Source of the DNA: Minisyncoccota bacterium
Lineage (GTDB): Bacteria > Patescibacteriota > Minisyncoccia > Phycocordibacterales > UBA1006
Direction: 5' to 3'
Assembly (NCBI GenBank): GCA_028697455.1
Contig: JAQVEZ010000003.1
Coordinates: forward strand, 1 to 42,971
Length of the DNA stretch: 42,971 nucleotides
A program made the position numbers and the translations under genes. Under the pieces are notes generated by a model. That model was given only the letters and a program-made list of their open reading frames with translations, had not been told where the DNA came from and did not search any database. Position 1 is the stretch's first letter. The number at the start of each line of letters is the position of its first letter. Of the stretch, positions 1 to 11,837 are shown one piece after another.

Positions 1-127
1 TATCTCTTTACTCTATTTCACAGAACGGAACAACCGATTGGATCTTGGTTGTTCCATTTGCTTGGACATCATTCATTTGTTACAGAACTGTATGGGTATT
101 ATACATATATTTGGGATGGGGGCAAGC

Positions 128-155
128 AGAAAGCACTTCGTGTGAAGTGCTTTCT
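128..155. terminator. 12-bp perfect hairpin AGAAAGCACTTC-GTGT-GAAGTGCTTTCT, probable terminator
   Basis: Perfect inverted repeat with 4-nt loop, just past the stop of the minus-strand gene at 180. Confidence 0.6.
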
Positions 156-179
156 TAAAAAGAAGAATCTTTTAAAATA

Positions 180-734
180 TTATGAATTTTTTTTGAGAAG
201 ATCTATCATCTTTTGGTAGGTTGAAGGCCCTGCCTGTCCGTCAGCATCAAGCCCTTCTTTTGTTTGAAATTCACGGACAAGATCACGAGTTCCGTTTCCG
301 TAATCATTATCAACAGAAACATTCTTATCAGAGAAATAAAGAGCAAGGTATTTTTGTACCGTTCCTACTCGAGTTCCACGACTCCCCACCTTCATATAAA
401 TATTATCACTAATGAGCTTCTCCAGAGCTGAAACAAGTTCTGGATGAGAAGAGCTTTGCTGTTGTTGAGATGGTTGTGAGGAAGTTTCTGATTCAGAAGG
501 AGTGCTTTCAGTTTCTTCAGTAGGTGTTTCGGACCTCTCACCTATTTCTACTTCAGGGAAAAGATCTATCTCCTGATCTTCAATATCATTTTGTTCTGTA
601 AGGTCTTGTTGTTGAACAAGTTTTTCTGAGGTGTAAGAAACCCCGTTATCCAAGTGAGTAAGTGCCCAGTAAGCACCGAGCCCAAGAAGAATTAAAAAAA
701 TAAGTTGGGTTATTTGATATTTTATCTCATTCAT
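180..734 (-). CDS. Membrane-anchored peptidoglycan-binding (PG_binding_1-like) domain protein
   Basis: N-terminal TM helix, Ser/Gln/Glu-rich linker, C-terminal VGSRGTRVGTVQKYLALYF..VDNDYGNGTRDLVREFQTKEGLDADGQAGPSTYQKM. Start at MNEIKYQ preferred (TATACT 8 nt upstream) over the 752 start. Confidence 0.75.
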   Translation of the reverse strand: MNEIKYQITQLIFLILLGLGAYWALTHLDNGVSYTSEKLVQQQDLTEQNDIEDQEIDLFPEVEIGERSETPTEETESTPSESETSSQPSQQQQSSSHPELVSALEKLISDNIYMKVGSRGTRVGTVQKYLALYFSDKNVSVDNDYGNGTRDLVREFQTKEGLDADGQAGPSTYQKMIDLLKKNS

Positions 735-848
735 ATTTTTATAGTATATCAAAAAAAAGAAACAAACAAAAACAAAGATTATATTTTTATAACAAAAAAC
801 AATATAGTCAATTTTTTAAATTTATTTTTTTGATAGTATAATATCGTT

Positions 849-1085
849 ATGATAACACTTGCAAACATACTACCAGTACTTCAGGTTATTACCGCAGTAC
901 TCCTTATTATTAGTATTCTTCCCCAGCAATCAGAAGAATCCCTTGGTGGATCTTTTGGAGGAAGTGATTCTGTCTCATCAGGAAAAAGCACACGACGTGG
1001 TTTTGATAAAGTTCTTTTTCAGTCTTCAATAGTTCTTGGAATTCTTTTTACCCTTATTTCAATAATCATTGTTGTAAGTAAATAA
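849..1085 (+). CDS. secG: Preprotein translocase subunit SecG
   Basis: Two TM helices, ~78 aa, SecG-like (LLIISILPQQSEESLGGSFGGSDS); TATAAT 6 nt before ATG. Confidence 0.85.
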   Translation: MITLANILPVLQVITAVLLIISILPQQSEESLGGSFGGSDSVSSGKSTRRGFDKVLFQSSIVLGILFTLISIIIVVSK

Positions 1086-1098
1086 GTAAAAATAAACC

Positions 1099-2724
1099 AT
1101 GAATAAAAAAACCACATTTAAAAAAAGACAAAAAATATTTTTTTTGGTCTCTCTTTTATTTCTTGCCATTCTTATTGGTCTTTGGTCATATTTAGAATCT
1201 TTTAAGGTCGAGGTAAAATCAATCGGAGGAACGTATAAGGAAGGAATCGTAGGGACTCCGCGGTTTATTAATCCTATTTTGGCACAAACTCAAACAGACA
1301 AGGATCTCACTCGTTTGTTCTTTACCCCACTCCTTTCTCCCAAGGAAGATGGTTCTTTTGACAATCTCCTTGTGGAATCAGTAGAAATATCACCAGACAA
1401 GCTCAAATATCGAATTAATCTTAAAAAAGATATTTATTTTAATGACGGGGTTAATCTTACTGCTGAAGACCTTCTTTTTACTATTGAATCAATTCAAGAC
1501 CCTCTTACAAAAAGCCCGCTTGAATCTACTTGGAAGGGTGTTTCTCCAAAAATCATTGATAAATACAGTATCGAACTGACTCTCCCTCGTCCATTTGGAG
1601 ACTTTCTTTCTTTATTACAAATAGGAGTTATTCCTAAGCATGTTTGGTCAAAAATAAGTCCGCAAGAATTTATTTTCAGTATTCTCAATACCAAACCTGT
1701 TGCTTATGGACCTTATTCCATAAAAAAAATAGAAACGCGAAAAGATGGATCTCCTACTCAATACATTCTCAAGCGTTACAAAAACGCCGTAGAACAAACC
1801 AACATAAAGAAAATCTCTCTTATCTTTTTTGAAAATGAAAATAATCTTATCAAAGGACTCAAGAAAAATAAAATTGATGCTGCTTACGGAATTTCTCCAA
1901 AGCTTATTAATAAGATTCCAAAAAACTACACGGTATACTCAGAAAAACTTCCACGCGTCTTTGCTCTTTTCTTGAATCCAGCTGAAAACACTGTTCTCGA
2001 GTCAAAGAAAATAAGACAGGCCCTTGAGCTTGCAATAGATAAGCAGTCAATTGTCGATACCGTATTTTTTTCTTACGCAAGTGAAATTGATTCTGCCTTG
2101 GGAAATATGAATTTTAATATTCCTTACAACCCATCTGAAGCTGAAAAACTCATTGAAGAAGAGGGCTGGAAAAAGAATGAGGAAGGAATGTATTCAAAAG
2201 AGATAAACAAAAATACAACACTCCTTTCTTTTGATATTGCTTCTCCTGATATTGAAGAAATGAAAGAGGTCGCAGAAGAAATTAAGGCAAATCTGGCACT
2301 CATAGGGGTCACCGTAAGTACTCATTTTTATGAAGAAAACAACCTTACCCAAAACATTATCAGACCAAGAAATTACGATGCCTTACTTTTTGGTTACGAA
2401 ATTGAACGATCTTCAGATCTTTACTCTTTCTGGCACTCAACTCAAATAAGCGATCCAGGACTCAATGTAAGTCTATTCAAAAATACTGAGCTTGATGTTG
2501 CTCTAGAGCAGCTTCGAACGGGATCTGATAATACTGAAAAAATAGAAAACCTTATTAATGCCGGGAAACCAGCTATCTTTCTTTATTCCCCATCGTTTAT
2601 TTACGCATTCCCAAAAAACATAAAAGGGGCAAGCATTTCTGTTACCTCTGCAGCAGATAGATTTAATTCTCTTCGGCATTGGTTTAGTAAAACTCGTCAT
2701 GTTTGGCCATTTTTAATACAATAA
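1099..2724 (+). CDS. ABC transporter substrate-binding protein, family 5 (OppA/DppA-like)
   Basis: N-terminal TM/signal; GTYKEGIVGTPRFINPILAQTQTDKDLTRLFFTPLL, AEDLLFTIESIQDP, YGPYSIKKI typical of SBP_bac_5. Confidence 0.85.
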   Translation: MNKKTTFKKRQKIFFLVSLLFLAILIGLWSYLESFKVEVKSIGGTYKEGIVGTPRFINPILAQTQTDKDLTRLFFTPLLSPKEDGSFDNLLVESVEISPDKLKYRINLKKDIYFNDGVNLTAEDLLFTIESIQDPLTKSPLESTWKGVSPKIIDKYSIELTLPRPFGDFLSLLQIGVIPKHVWSKISPQEFIFSILNTKPVAYGPYSIKKIETRKDGSPTQYILKRYKNAVEQTNIKKISLIFFENENNLIKGLKKNKIDAAYGISPKLINKIPKNYTVYSEKLPRVFALFLNPAENTVLESKKIRQALELAIDKQSIVDTVFFSYASEIDSALGNMNFNIPYNPSEAEKLIEEEGWKKNEEGMYSKEINKNTTLLSFDIASPDIEEMKEVAEEIKANLALIGVTVSTHFYEENNLTQNIIRPRNYDALLFGYEIERSSDLYSFWHSTQISDPGLNVSLFKNTELDVALEQLRTGSDNTEKIENLINAGKPAIFLYSPSFIYAFPKNIKGASISVTSAADRFNSLRHWFSKTRHVWPFLIQ

Positions 2725-2728
2725 AAAC

Positions 2729-3895
2729 ATGCCTCAGAAAAATCTAAAAAATTTAAAAATTGTTTTTCTTGCAATGTTTGCCTTTTCTCTCTATGTTGCA
2801 ATTACTGGTTACATCAACTCAAGTTTTATTGAGAGTTTTGGTTGGGGAAATACAATAATAAGCAGTATCTATATAACAAACGCAATTATAACACTCATCC
2901 TCTTGAGTTTTTCTTCTCAAATAATAAGTAAGCTTGGTGTTCGGAAACTTCTTTTAATAAATCTCTCCACTCTCGGAGGGGTTTTGCTTGGTCTTCTTTT
3001 TCTCCCAGCAAGTTTTTTCCATTTTATTTTGTTTGCATTTATGCTCTCACTGAACTCTTTTATTATTTTCTCTATTGATATTATTTTAGAGCATTTTTCA
3101 ATGGATGAGTTTACAGGAAGAATTCGCGGATTGTTTCTCGTTCTTATAAATCTCACCTGGGCAATTGCTCCTATTCCTGCTGGATATATTATTGACCGTT
3201 TTGGAATTTCGCTTGTGTATGTTCTTGGTCTTCTTGGTGTCCTTGCAGCACTCTTGATTTTTCTCTCTCATTTTAGAAAAGTAGCCTTCAAAAAACCAAA
3301 ACCTGTTTCATTTACCAAGGGAATAAAGAATCTCCTCAGCAACAGAAATAGAAAAAATATCTTTGCCCTTGCTTTCTTTCTTCAGCTTTTTTATGCAAGT
3401 GCCATGATTTACATGCCACTCCATCTTCACAATGCAATTGGCTTTAATTGGTCTGAAATTGGGCTTCTCCTCATGGTTACCAACCTTCCCTTTTTGATCT
3501 TTCTATACCCTGTTGGACAATTGGCAGATAGATATTTTGGTGAACAAGAAATGATGATTTTTGGGTATGTGATTGGCGGAATAGCAAGTGTTTTGTTCGC
3601 CATCGTTACATCAACAAGTGTTCTCGTATGGGCAGGGTTATTCTTCTTTTCTCGAATAGGGATAAGTATTGTAGAAGCAACAACTGAAAGCTATTTCTTT
3701 AAAATTGTTGATGATCACGATGTTGACGCCATAAGCTTCCAAAGAAAAGCAATCCCCCTTGGATACCTTGTTGCGCCACTCATTGCGGTTATCACAGGAC
3801 TCTTTGCTCCTTCCTATAACCTCGTCTTTCTTATTATTGGAATTATGCTTTTTATCGCCCTTTACCCAGCTACTAAGATTGTTGACACAAAATAA
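2729..3895 (+). CDS. Major facilitator superfamily (MFS) transporter
   Basis: About 12 hydrophobic segments; MFS-like loops (PVGQLADRYFGEQEMMIFGYVIGG). Confidence 0.8.
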   Translation: MPQKNLKNLKIVFLAMFAFSLYVAITGYINSSFIESFGWGNTIISSIYITNAIITLILLSFSSQIISKLGVRKLLLINLSTLGGVLLGLLFLPASFFHFILFAFMLSLNSFIIFSIDIILEHFSMDEFTGRIRGLFLVLINLTWAIAPIPAGYIIDRFGISLVYVLGLLGVLAALLIFLSHFRKVAFKKPKPVSFTKGIKNLLSNRNRKNIFALAFFLQLFYASAMIYMPLHLHNAIGFNWSEIGLLLMVTNLPFLIFLYPVGQLADRYFGEQEMMIFGYVIGGIASVLFAIVTSTSVLVWAGLFFFSRIGISIVEATTESYFFKIVDDHDVDAISFQRKAIPLGYLVAPLIAVITGLFAPSYNLVFLIIGIMLFIALYPATKIVDTK

Positions 3896-4602
3896 TGAAA
3901 GAAGAGTCTATGAGAATTGAAAAGTACCTCTCAGAAAGAGGTATTATGTCACGACGTGAGGCAAAAAAATTTCTTCAAGAAGGGAGAATCTTTGTTAATA
4001 ACAAAAGAGTCTCTCCTGGTGAAAAATTCAACCCAAAAACAGAGATATTAAGTTTTGACGAAGAGATTAAAAAAGAACTCAAAGAGAAAGAAACTATTCT
4101 TGTTTATAAGCCCCGAGGAGTTCTCTCCTCAAAGGACACTGGAACAGGAAAAAATATTTTTGATGTATTTCCTCAGTTCTCTCATCTAAACACCGTAGGA
4201 AGGCTAGATAAAGAAAGCGAGGGTCTTATTCTCCTCTCAAACGACGGGATGGTTACCAAGGCTATTACGGGGAGAGATCACCTTATTGAAAAGGAATATG
4301 TTGTAACAGTAAGAGAAGACGTTCTCCCCTTTATGCTCAAAAAAATGTCTCAAGGGATACAGCTCGAAGACGGACAAACCCTTCCAACGAAAACAAAAAA
4401 ACTCTCAAAAAATAGCTTTAGCATTACCTTACGAGAAGGAAGAAAACACCAAATACGAAGGATGGCAAATGCCTGCAATCTTACCGTGCTCTCTCTCAAA
4501 AGAATACGGATCAATACCATCTCTGCTCCCAAAATGCTTCCTGGAAATTTCAAAAAAATTACCAAGGAACAACTCGAAGATATCAAAAAAGTATTGCAAT
4601 AA
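3895..4602 (+). CDS. Pseudouridine synthase, RsuA/RluB/RluF family (S4 domain plus catalytic domain)
   Basis: S4-like RIEKYLSERGIMSRREAKKFLQEGRIFVNNKRV; catalytic GRLDKESEGLILLSNDG; REGRKHQIRRM. Confidence 0.9.
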   Translation: MKEESMRIEKYLSERGIMSRREAKKFLQEGRIFVNNKRVSPGEKFNPKTEILSFDEEIKKELKEKETILVYKPRGVLSSKDTGTGKNIFDVFPQFSHLNTVGRLDKESEGLILLSNDGMVTKAITGRDHLIEKEYVVTVREDVLPFMLKKMSQGIQLEDGQTLPTKTKKLSKNSFSITLREGRKHQIRRMANACNLTVLSLKRIRINTISAPKMLPGNFKKITKEQLEDIKKVLQ

Positions 4603-4615
4603 TGCAATACTTTTT
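4586..4615. terminator. Bidirectional terminator between convergent genes
   Basis: AAAAAGTATTGCA-ATAA-TGCAATACTTTTT, overlapping the rluB-like stop codon. Confidence 0.8.
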
Positions 4616-5183
4616 ATTTTGAAGAATTAAGCGCAGAGGTAAAGTCAATAAGATCATGAGAACTAACAGAAAAGCTTACTCTCTCCTGTCCGTTATTGAT
4701 ATCAACAACATAATCTCCAACATTAAGATTTTCAAGAGAAATTACAACACTTGTTTCAAAAGGAGTTGGAACAGCATCACAAACCCCCTGTCCCTGTGAA
4801 GAAGTAAGGGTCAGATAAAAGGTGTTAACATCCCTCAGTAAAACTGGCTCATTAAGCACTGTACAAGAATGGGAGAACTCTCCTGAAATAAGAATTTTCT
4901 TTTGTGGGGGAAACTGTGAAGTATCAGAAACAACAAGTACTGACTTAATAGGAATAAAGCTTTGTAATGTCCCTTGCTCATCAGAATCATCGGTGTAACC
5001 CATATCGGCTATTTCAAGTGCTTCATCAAGGGGGGTTTTCTTCTCAAAGGTCTTATTGGTATAAAAATACCAAGTAGCGAGAAGTGCAATAATAATAAAA
5101 AAAATAATGTACCAAATAAGAGAAGATGACTTCTTTTCTTCTAAAAAGGGAGTATTTTCTTGGTTGTTTTGTAGTGGATCCAT
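4614..5183 (-). CDS. Hypothetical single-pass membrane protein
   Basis: One TM (SSLIWYIIFFIIIALLATWYFYT) plus exported domain; TATAAT 6 nt before ATG. Confidence 0.6.
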   Translation of the reverse strand: MDPLQNNQENTPFLEEKKSSSLIWYIIFFIIIALLATWYFYTNKTFEKKTPLDEALEIADMGYTDDSDEQGTLQSFIPIKSVLVVSDTSQFPPQKKILISGEFSHSCTVLNEPVLLRDVNTFYLTLTSSQGQGVCDAVPTPFETSVVISLENLNVGDYVVDINNGQERVSFSVSSHDLIDFTSALNSSK

Positions 5184-5255
5184 ATTCTTATTATATCACA
5201 ATTTCAAAAACAAAAAACTTGTTCTTTCTCTAAAACCCATTACAATAGTTGGGAA

Positions 5256-5328
5256 GCCGCTGTAGCTCAGCTGGTAGAGCGCCACCATGGTAAGGTGGAG
5301 GTCCCCGGTTCAATCCCGGGCGGTGGCT
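5256..5328 (+). tRNA. tRNA-Thr (anticodon GGT)
   Basis: Cloverleaf: GCCGCTG/CGGTGGC acceptor, CCACC-ATGGTAA-GGTGG anticodon arm, CCCGG-TTCAATC-CCGGG T arm. Confidence 0.95.
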
Positions 5329-5342
5329 CCGAAAGATTTTTT

Positions 5343-5385
5343 AATAACAAAAACCATACAAATTTTTTGTATGGTTTTTGTTATT
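5343..5385. terminator. Bidirectional terminator between convergent tRNA genes
   Basis: 20-bp perfect stem AATAACAAAAACCATACAAA / TTTGTATGGTTTTTGTTATT with 3-nt loop. Confidence 0.85.
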
Positions 5386-5388
5386 CTG

Positions 5389-5462
5389 TGTCGAGGGTGG
5401 GAATTGAACCCACGACCTTAGGTTTATGAGTCCTACGCTCTAACCGTCTGAGCTACCCCGAC
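5389..5462 (-). tRNA. Elongator-type tRNA with CAT anticodon (Met; Ile2 not excluded)
   Basis: GTCGGGG/CCTCGAC acceptor, loop CTCATAA, GTGGG-TTCAATT-CCCAC T arm; C11:G24 fits an elongator. Confidence 0.9.
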
Positions 5463-5548
5463 AATATGATAAATCCTATCATAAAAACAAAGATTTCCAA
5501 ATTTAAAATCTTGCAAAGAAGCACGAATATGCTAGTATTTTATGTGTT

Positions 5549-5622
5549 GCGCTGGTAGCTCAACTGGTTAGAGCACCCGCCTGTCACGCGGGAGGTTGCG
5601 GGTTCGAGTCCCGTCTGGCGCG
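5549..5622 (+). tRNA. tRNA-Asp (anticodon GTC)
   Basis: GCGCTGG/CTGGCGC acceptor, CCCGC-CTGTCAC-GCGGG, GCGGG-TTCGAGT-CCCGT, discriminator G. Confidence 0.95.
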
Positions 5623-5625
5623 CAA

Positions 5626-5659
5626 AATAAAAAATCATACTTCTGTATGATTTTTTATT
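5626..5659. terminator. Bidirectional terminator between tRNA-Asp and tRNA-fMet
   Basis: AATAAAAAATCATAC-TTCT-GTATGATTTTTTATT, 15-bp perfect stem. Confidence 0.85.
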
Positions 5660-5686
5660 TTCTCAGTATGAAAGGGGAAAATATTG

Positions 5687-5757
5687 TTGCGGGAGCTCGA
5701 TTCGAACGAGCGTCTTCAGGTTATGAGCCTGATGAGATACCATTACTCCATCCCGCT
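5687..5757 (-). tRNA. Initiator tRNA-fMet (anticodon CAT), atypical A1.A72
   Basis: AGCGGGATGGAGTAATGGTATCTCATCAGGCTCATAACCTGAAGACGCTCGTTCGAATCGAGCTCCCGCAA; unpaired 1:72, A11:U24, similar to bacterial fMet tRNA. Confidence 0.85.
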
Positions 5758-5786
5758 ATGGACCTTATCATTACACAAAATAAAAA

Positions 5787-6281
5787 TTATGCAAGATACT
5801 GAGTTCCAAAAAGTATATTTTCGTAAATTTTAAAAGCGCGATACGCTTCTCTATCTGTTAAAAGATAATGCGATCCTTCGTGAGCGAGTTTGTTTCTCAA
5901 AAGATGCACCTCCCATGCAGCTTGAACCCAAGGAATATTGTCTCTTTGCATGTGTTTTAACTTCTCACCAAAAGAATCTTCAACATATCCCATATCGGTA
6001 ATCATTTTTTCTAAAAGAATATCAGCGTCAATAAGAGCCATTCTGATAGCCGCTGGATCTTGAGACCGAAAAAGTTTTGTTATATGATTCCATTTTTCAA
6101 CAGCAGGGTTTACTTGAGTAGGGATATCTTTTTTAAGATAAAAATATTCAGCAAGTTTTTTCGCTTGATTATCCGAAACTTCGGTTTTCCCTAACCAGGA
6201 ACGAATAATTCCGAAAATCAAAGCAGCACAAATAATCCCCGATACAACCTGAAGAAAAAGTAGTAAACCTGAAAAATCCAT
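5787..6281 (-). CDS. Membrane-anchored protein with HEPN-like C-terminal domain
   Basis: N-terminal TM; helical domain with ALIDADILLEKMITDMGY ... VHLLRNKLAHEG (RX4H-type motif); TATAAT 6 nt before ATG. Confidence 0.55.
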   Translation of the reverse strand: MDFSGLLLFLQVVSGIICAALIFGIIRSWLGKTEVSDNQAKKLAEYFYLKKDIPTQVNPAVEKWNHITKLFRSQDPAAIRMALIDADILLEKMITDMGYVEDSFGEKLKHMQRDNIPWVQAAWEVHLLRNKLAHEGSHYLLTDREAYRAFKIYENILFGTQYLA

Positions 6282-6288
6282 ACCCTTA

Positions 6289-7683
6289 TTATAACATTAA
6301 AGACTCAAACTCTTTACCAACTTCAAAAAGTTTTTTCTCACAAAAAAGAGGTGCAACAAAATGTATACTATAAGGAAGCTTGTCTTGGTCAAACCCTGAA
6401 GGGATTGAGAGAGCTGGATTCCCCGATAAATTATAAGGAACGGTAAAAAGGTCTTCTAAATACATAGAAAGAGGATCCTTCTTTTCTCCAAACCGAAAGG
6501 CTGTATGAGGTGTTGTTGGTGTCGCAATAATATCAACATGAGAAAAAGCTTCTTGAATCTCTCGAGTAATAAGATTTCGAAGTTTTTGTGCCTTGTAATA
6601 ATACTCGTCATGATATCCTGATGAGAGAACATAGGTTCCTAACATAATTCTACGTTTTACTTCATCCCCTAGCCCTTTAGTTCGAGTCGATACGTAACTA
6701 TCCAAAAGATCTCCTGCATGATCCGAAGAAAATCCAAAACGAACACCATCATATCGAGCCATGTTAGACGAAACCTCTGCGGGCTGAACAATATAATACA
6801 CCGCAAGTGCTTGATCGAGGTGGGGAAGATCAATATCAACAATACGATAACCAGATTTTTCCATTTTTGAAAGTGATGCATAGAAATTTTCCAAAACATC
6901 TGGAGCAATACCTTCACGTTCAAGAAAGGCTTTTGGGACACCAATCACCTTCCCATTAATATTTTTTTCTTGAAATTTCCTTCGTTCTTCATGCGGAACC
7001 GAAGTGCTATCAAGAGGATCGTGTCGAGCAATCGCCTCGAAGACAAGTTCTGCGTCTTCAACTGATTTAGTAATAGGACCAATAACATCAAGAGAAGAAG
7101 ACATCGCAATAAGCCCACGTCGAGAAACTGCCCCGTAACTAGGCTTAAGACCGACAACACCACAATAAGCTGCTGGTTGGCGGATTGAGCCTCCTGTGTC
7201 ACTTCCAAGGGCATAAGGAGCCATCCCCGCTGCAACAGCCGCAGCAGAACCACCAGAAGACCCTCCAGGAACCCTCAAAGTATCGAGGGGATTCTTTGTT
7301 GCACCATAATAAGAGGTTTCGGTCGAAGACCCCATAGCAAACTCATCCATGTTTGTTCTCCCCAAAAGAGGCGCTCCAATTTCTTTAAAAATCTCAGCAA
7401 CAGCAGAGTCATAGGGGGCTTGATAGTTTTCAAGCATCTTTGAACCAGCACTCATTTTTTTCCCAGTGAAAGCAATATTATCCTTAACAGCGACAGGTAT
7501 CCCAGATAAGGGGTGTTCTGTCTTGTTTGCATCTTCAAAAGAATAGGTCTCAACAAAAGCGTTTATCGATTCATTTCCATTTTTAATTTTATCTTGAAAA
7601 AACAAGAAGAGTTCTTCTCTTGTAATTTTTTCTGTCCTGAGCATCTCTTGTAGCTCCTTAATTCCAAGTTTCTCTAAATTCAT
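6289..7683 (-). CDS. gatA: Aspartyl/glutamyl-tRNA amidotransferase subunit A
   Basis: Amidase signature: PVAVKDNI, GRTNMDEFAMGSSTETSYYGATKNP, VPGGSSGGSAAAVAAG, GSDTGGSIRQPAAYCGVVGLKPSYG. Confidence 0.97.
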   Translation of the reverse strand: MNLEKLGIKELQEMLRTEKITREELFLFFQDKIKNGNESINAFVETYSFEDANKTEHPLSGIPVAVKDNIAFTGKKMSAGSKMLENYQAPYDSAVAEIFKEIGAPLLGRTNMDEFAMGSSTETSYYGATKNPLDTLRVPGGSSGGSAAAVAAGMAPYALGSDTGGSIRQPAAYCGVVGLKPSYGAVSRRGLIAMSSSLDVIGPITKSVEDAELVFEAIARHDPLDSTSVPHEERRKFQEKNINGKVIGVPKAFLEREGIAPDVLENFYASLSKMEKSGYRIVDIDLPHLDQALAVYYIVQPAEVSSNMARYDGVRFGFSSDHAGDLLDSYVSTRTKGLGDEVKRRIMLGTYVLSSGYHDEYYYKAQKLRNLITREIQEAFSHVDIIATPTTPHTAFRFGEKKDPLSMYLEDLFTVPYNLSGNPALSIPSGFDQDKLPYSIHFVAPLFCEKKLFEVGKEFESLML

Positions 7684-7691
7684 AACGCTGG

Positions 7692-7964
7692 TTAAATAAT
7701 TTTTTTAACTTTTATAAAATCCTGTTCTCTTTGTGGCGCTGCAGCAACGAGGACTTCCCCAGAAGAAAATCCCCCTGGGAGCTCGTCCTCTCTGACAACA
7801 TTATGAGTAACAAAAAAAGCCTCTTCGTTTTGGACATCAACTTTTTTAATAGAATCAAGATAAGCAAGTATCTGAGTAAAACCTTCTTGATATGAGTTGA
7901 GCTCTTCTTCACTTACTGATAAACGAGAAAGATCCGCAAGCTTTTTAATATCATCAATATTCAT
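7692..7964 (-). CDS. gatC: Aspartyl/glutamyl-tRNA amidotransferase subunit C
   Basis: IDDIKKLADLSRLSVSEEELNSYQEGFTQILAYLDSIKKVD...REDE. Start at MNIDDIKK (TATACT 6 nt upstream), not the longer ORF. Confidence 0.9.
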   Translation of the reverse strand: MNIDDIKKLADLSRLSVSEEELNSYQEGFTQILAYLDSIKKVDVQNEEAFFVTHNVVREDELPGGFSSGEVLVAAAPQREQDFIKVKKII

Positions 7965-8004
7965 ATAGTTAGTATACAAAAAAATAATAATAAAAAAAGC
8001 TACC

Positions 8005-10657
<2,653 letters not shown>

Positions 10658-10658
<1 letters not shown>

Positions 10659-11224
10659 TAAATAAGATTATTCCACAAGAAGAGATCATTCGTGTATTCA
10701 ACAGAGTTACCTCCCCATTCTACTCGAGAAATAACAACAATTTCTTCTGGGTTATTAGTTGTTTTGAGAAAAATTTTTCTCGTAAACCCACTATCCGAAT
10801 ACCCAGGATTGTTAAGCACTGTCCCAAACTGTCGATAGGTCCCCTGGGTTGAATTTAGATAAACCTTACAATCATCAACACAAGGATGAATTCGAATAGG
10901 AGTATCCCCTGTGGTAAAAGAAAAACTACAAGCTGCACCAAGCTCACTTGCTGATAAGCATCCATCTTGATTAAAGACGGTCTGCCAATTGTTCTGGTTA
11001 GAGAAACGAAGAAGGGCAGAATCTCTAAGGTTTCGAACAACCTCAACCCCCTCAAGAGCAAGATAATCGGCGATAACTTGATTTTGAGATTCTTTTGAGA
11101 TTTTAAGTCCACGAGAAGAAATAGTCATCAAGCCTGCCAAAGCAAGCGAAAAAACAAAAACAGCCAAAATCATCTCAACAAGAGTAAATCCTGATGTATT
11201 CTTTTTTAAGGTATTTTTTTTCAT
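10658..11224 (-). CDS. Type IV prepilin-like protein (PilV-like)
   Basis: Class III signal SGFTLVEMILAVFVFSLALAGL. Confidence 0.8.
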
Positions 11225-11249
11225 AACATTAGTTTATGTAACTCGCGAT

Positions 11250-11837
11250 TTAAACGTCAAGAGATCTTTGGGACACGAGCGTTTGAATTGTTGAAACACG
11301 CGTTTCTCCTTTTGCTCGTGCCTGAACCTGTATCATAATAGCAGGTTGAAGGAGATCGCCTGAACTATATGAATTCATTCCAATTATTGAAAACCGGAGA
11401 TTCACAATATCAACAATCTCCTTTGAGCTTAAATTATCTCTCTGAATCAACTGCCCTGTAGAAAGGCTATAAACACTTCGCTGTATCTTTCCGTCAACAC
11501 CAAAAGAGTACACAAAATATCCTCGCCCATCATTAGCAAGAAACCCAATAGAATTTCCTGATCCGTTGGCTCCTGGTGTTTGTGGATCAATAGAAAGTGG
11601 TAATGAGGCAAAAATTCTATGATTCTTACCAAGTCGTATTTCTCGTGTCATTGACTCAAGGACAAAATTAAGAGAATCGTGAACTTCTTTTTCTTTATGC
11701 GAAACCTGATACGACTGTGTCACATTTACCAACGCCCCCATCCCAACAACCATAATGATGGCAAAAATAGAAACGGAAACCATGATCTCAATAAGGGTAA
11801 AACCTGATTGATTTTTTTTATACAAAACTAAACTCAT
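11250..11837 (-). CDS. Type IV prepilin-like protein (PilW/GspJ-like)
   Basis: SGFTLIEIMVSVSIFAIIMVVGMGALV. Confidence 0.8.
   Translation of the reverse strand: MSLVLYKKNQSGFTLIEIMVSVSIFAIIMVVGMGALVNVTQSYQVSHKEKEVHDSLNFVLESMTREIRLGKNHRIFASLPLSIDPQTPGANGSGNSIGFLANDGRGYFVYSFGVDGKIQRSVYSLSTGQLIQRDNLSSKEIVDIVNLRFSIIGMNSYSSGDLLQPAIMIQVQARAKGETRVSTIQTLVSQRSLDV

Noticed and set aside
1-216. Possible 3' end of a coding sequence running in from the left edge
   Set aside because: Open frames exist in this short stretch but none gives a recognisable protein; cannot be assigned
5596-5802. 68-aa plus-strand ORF
   Set aside because: Runs through tRNA-Asp and antisense to tRNA-fMet
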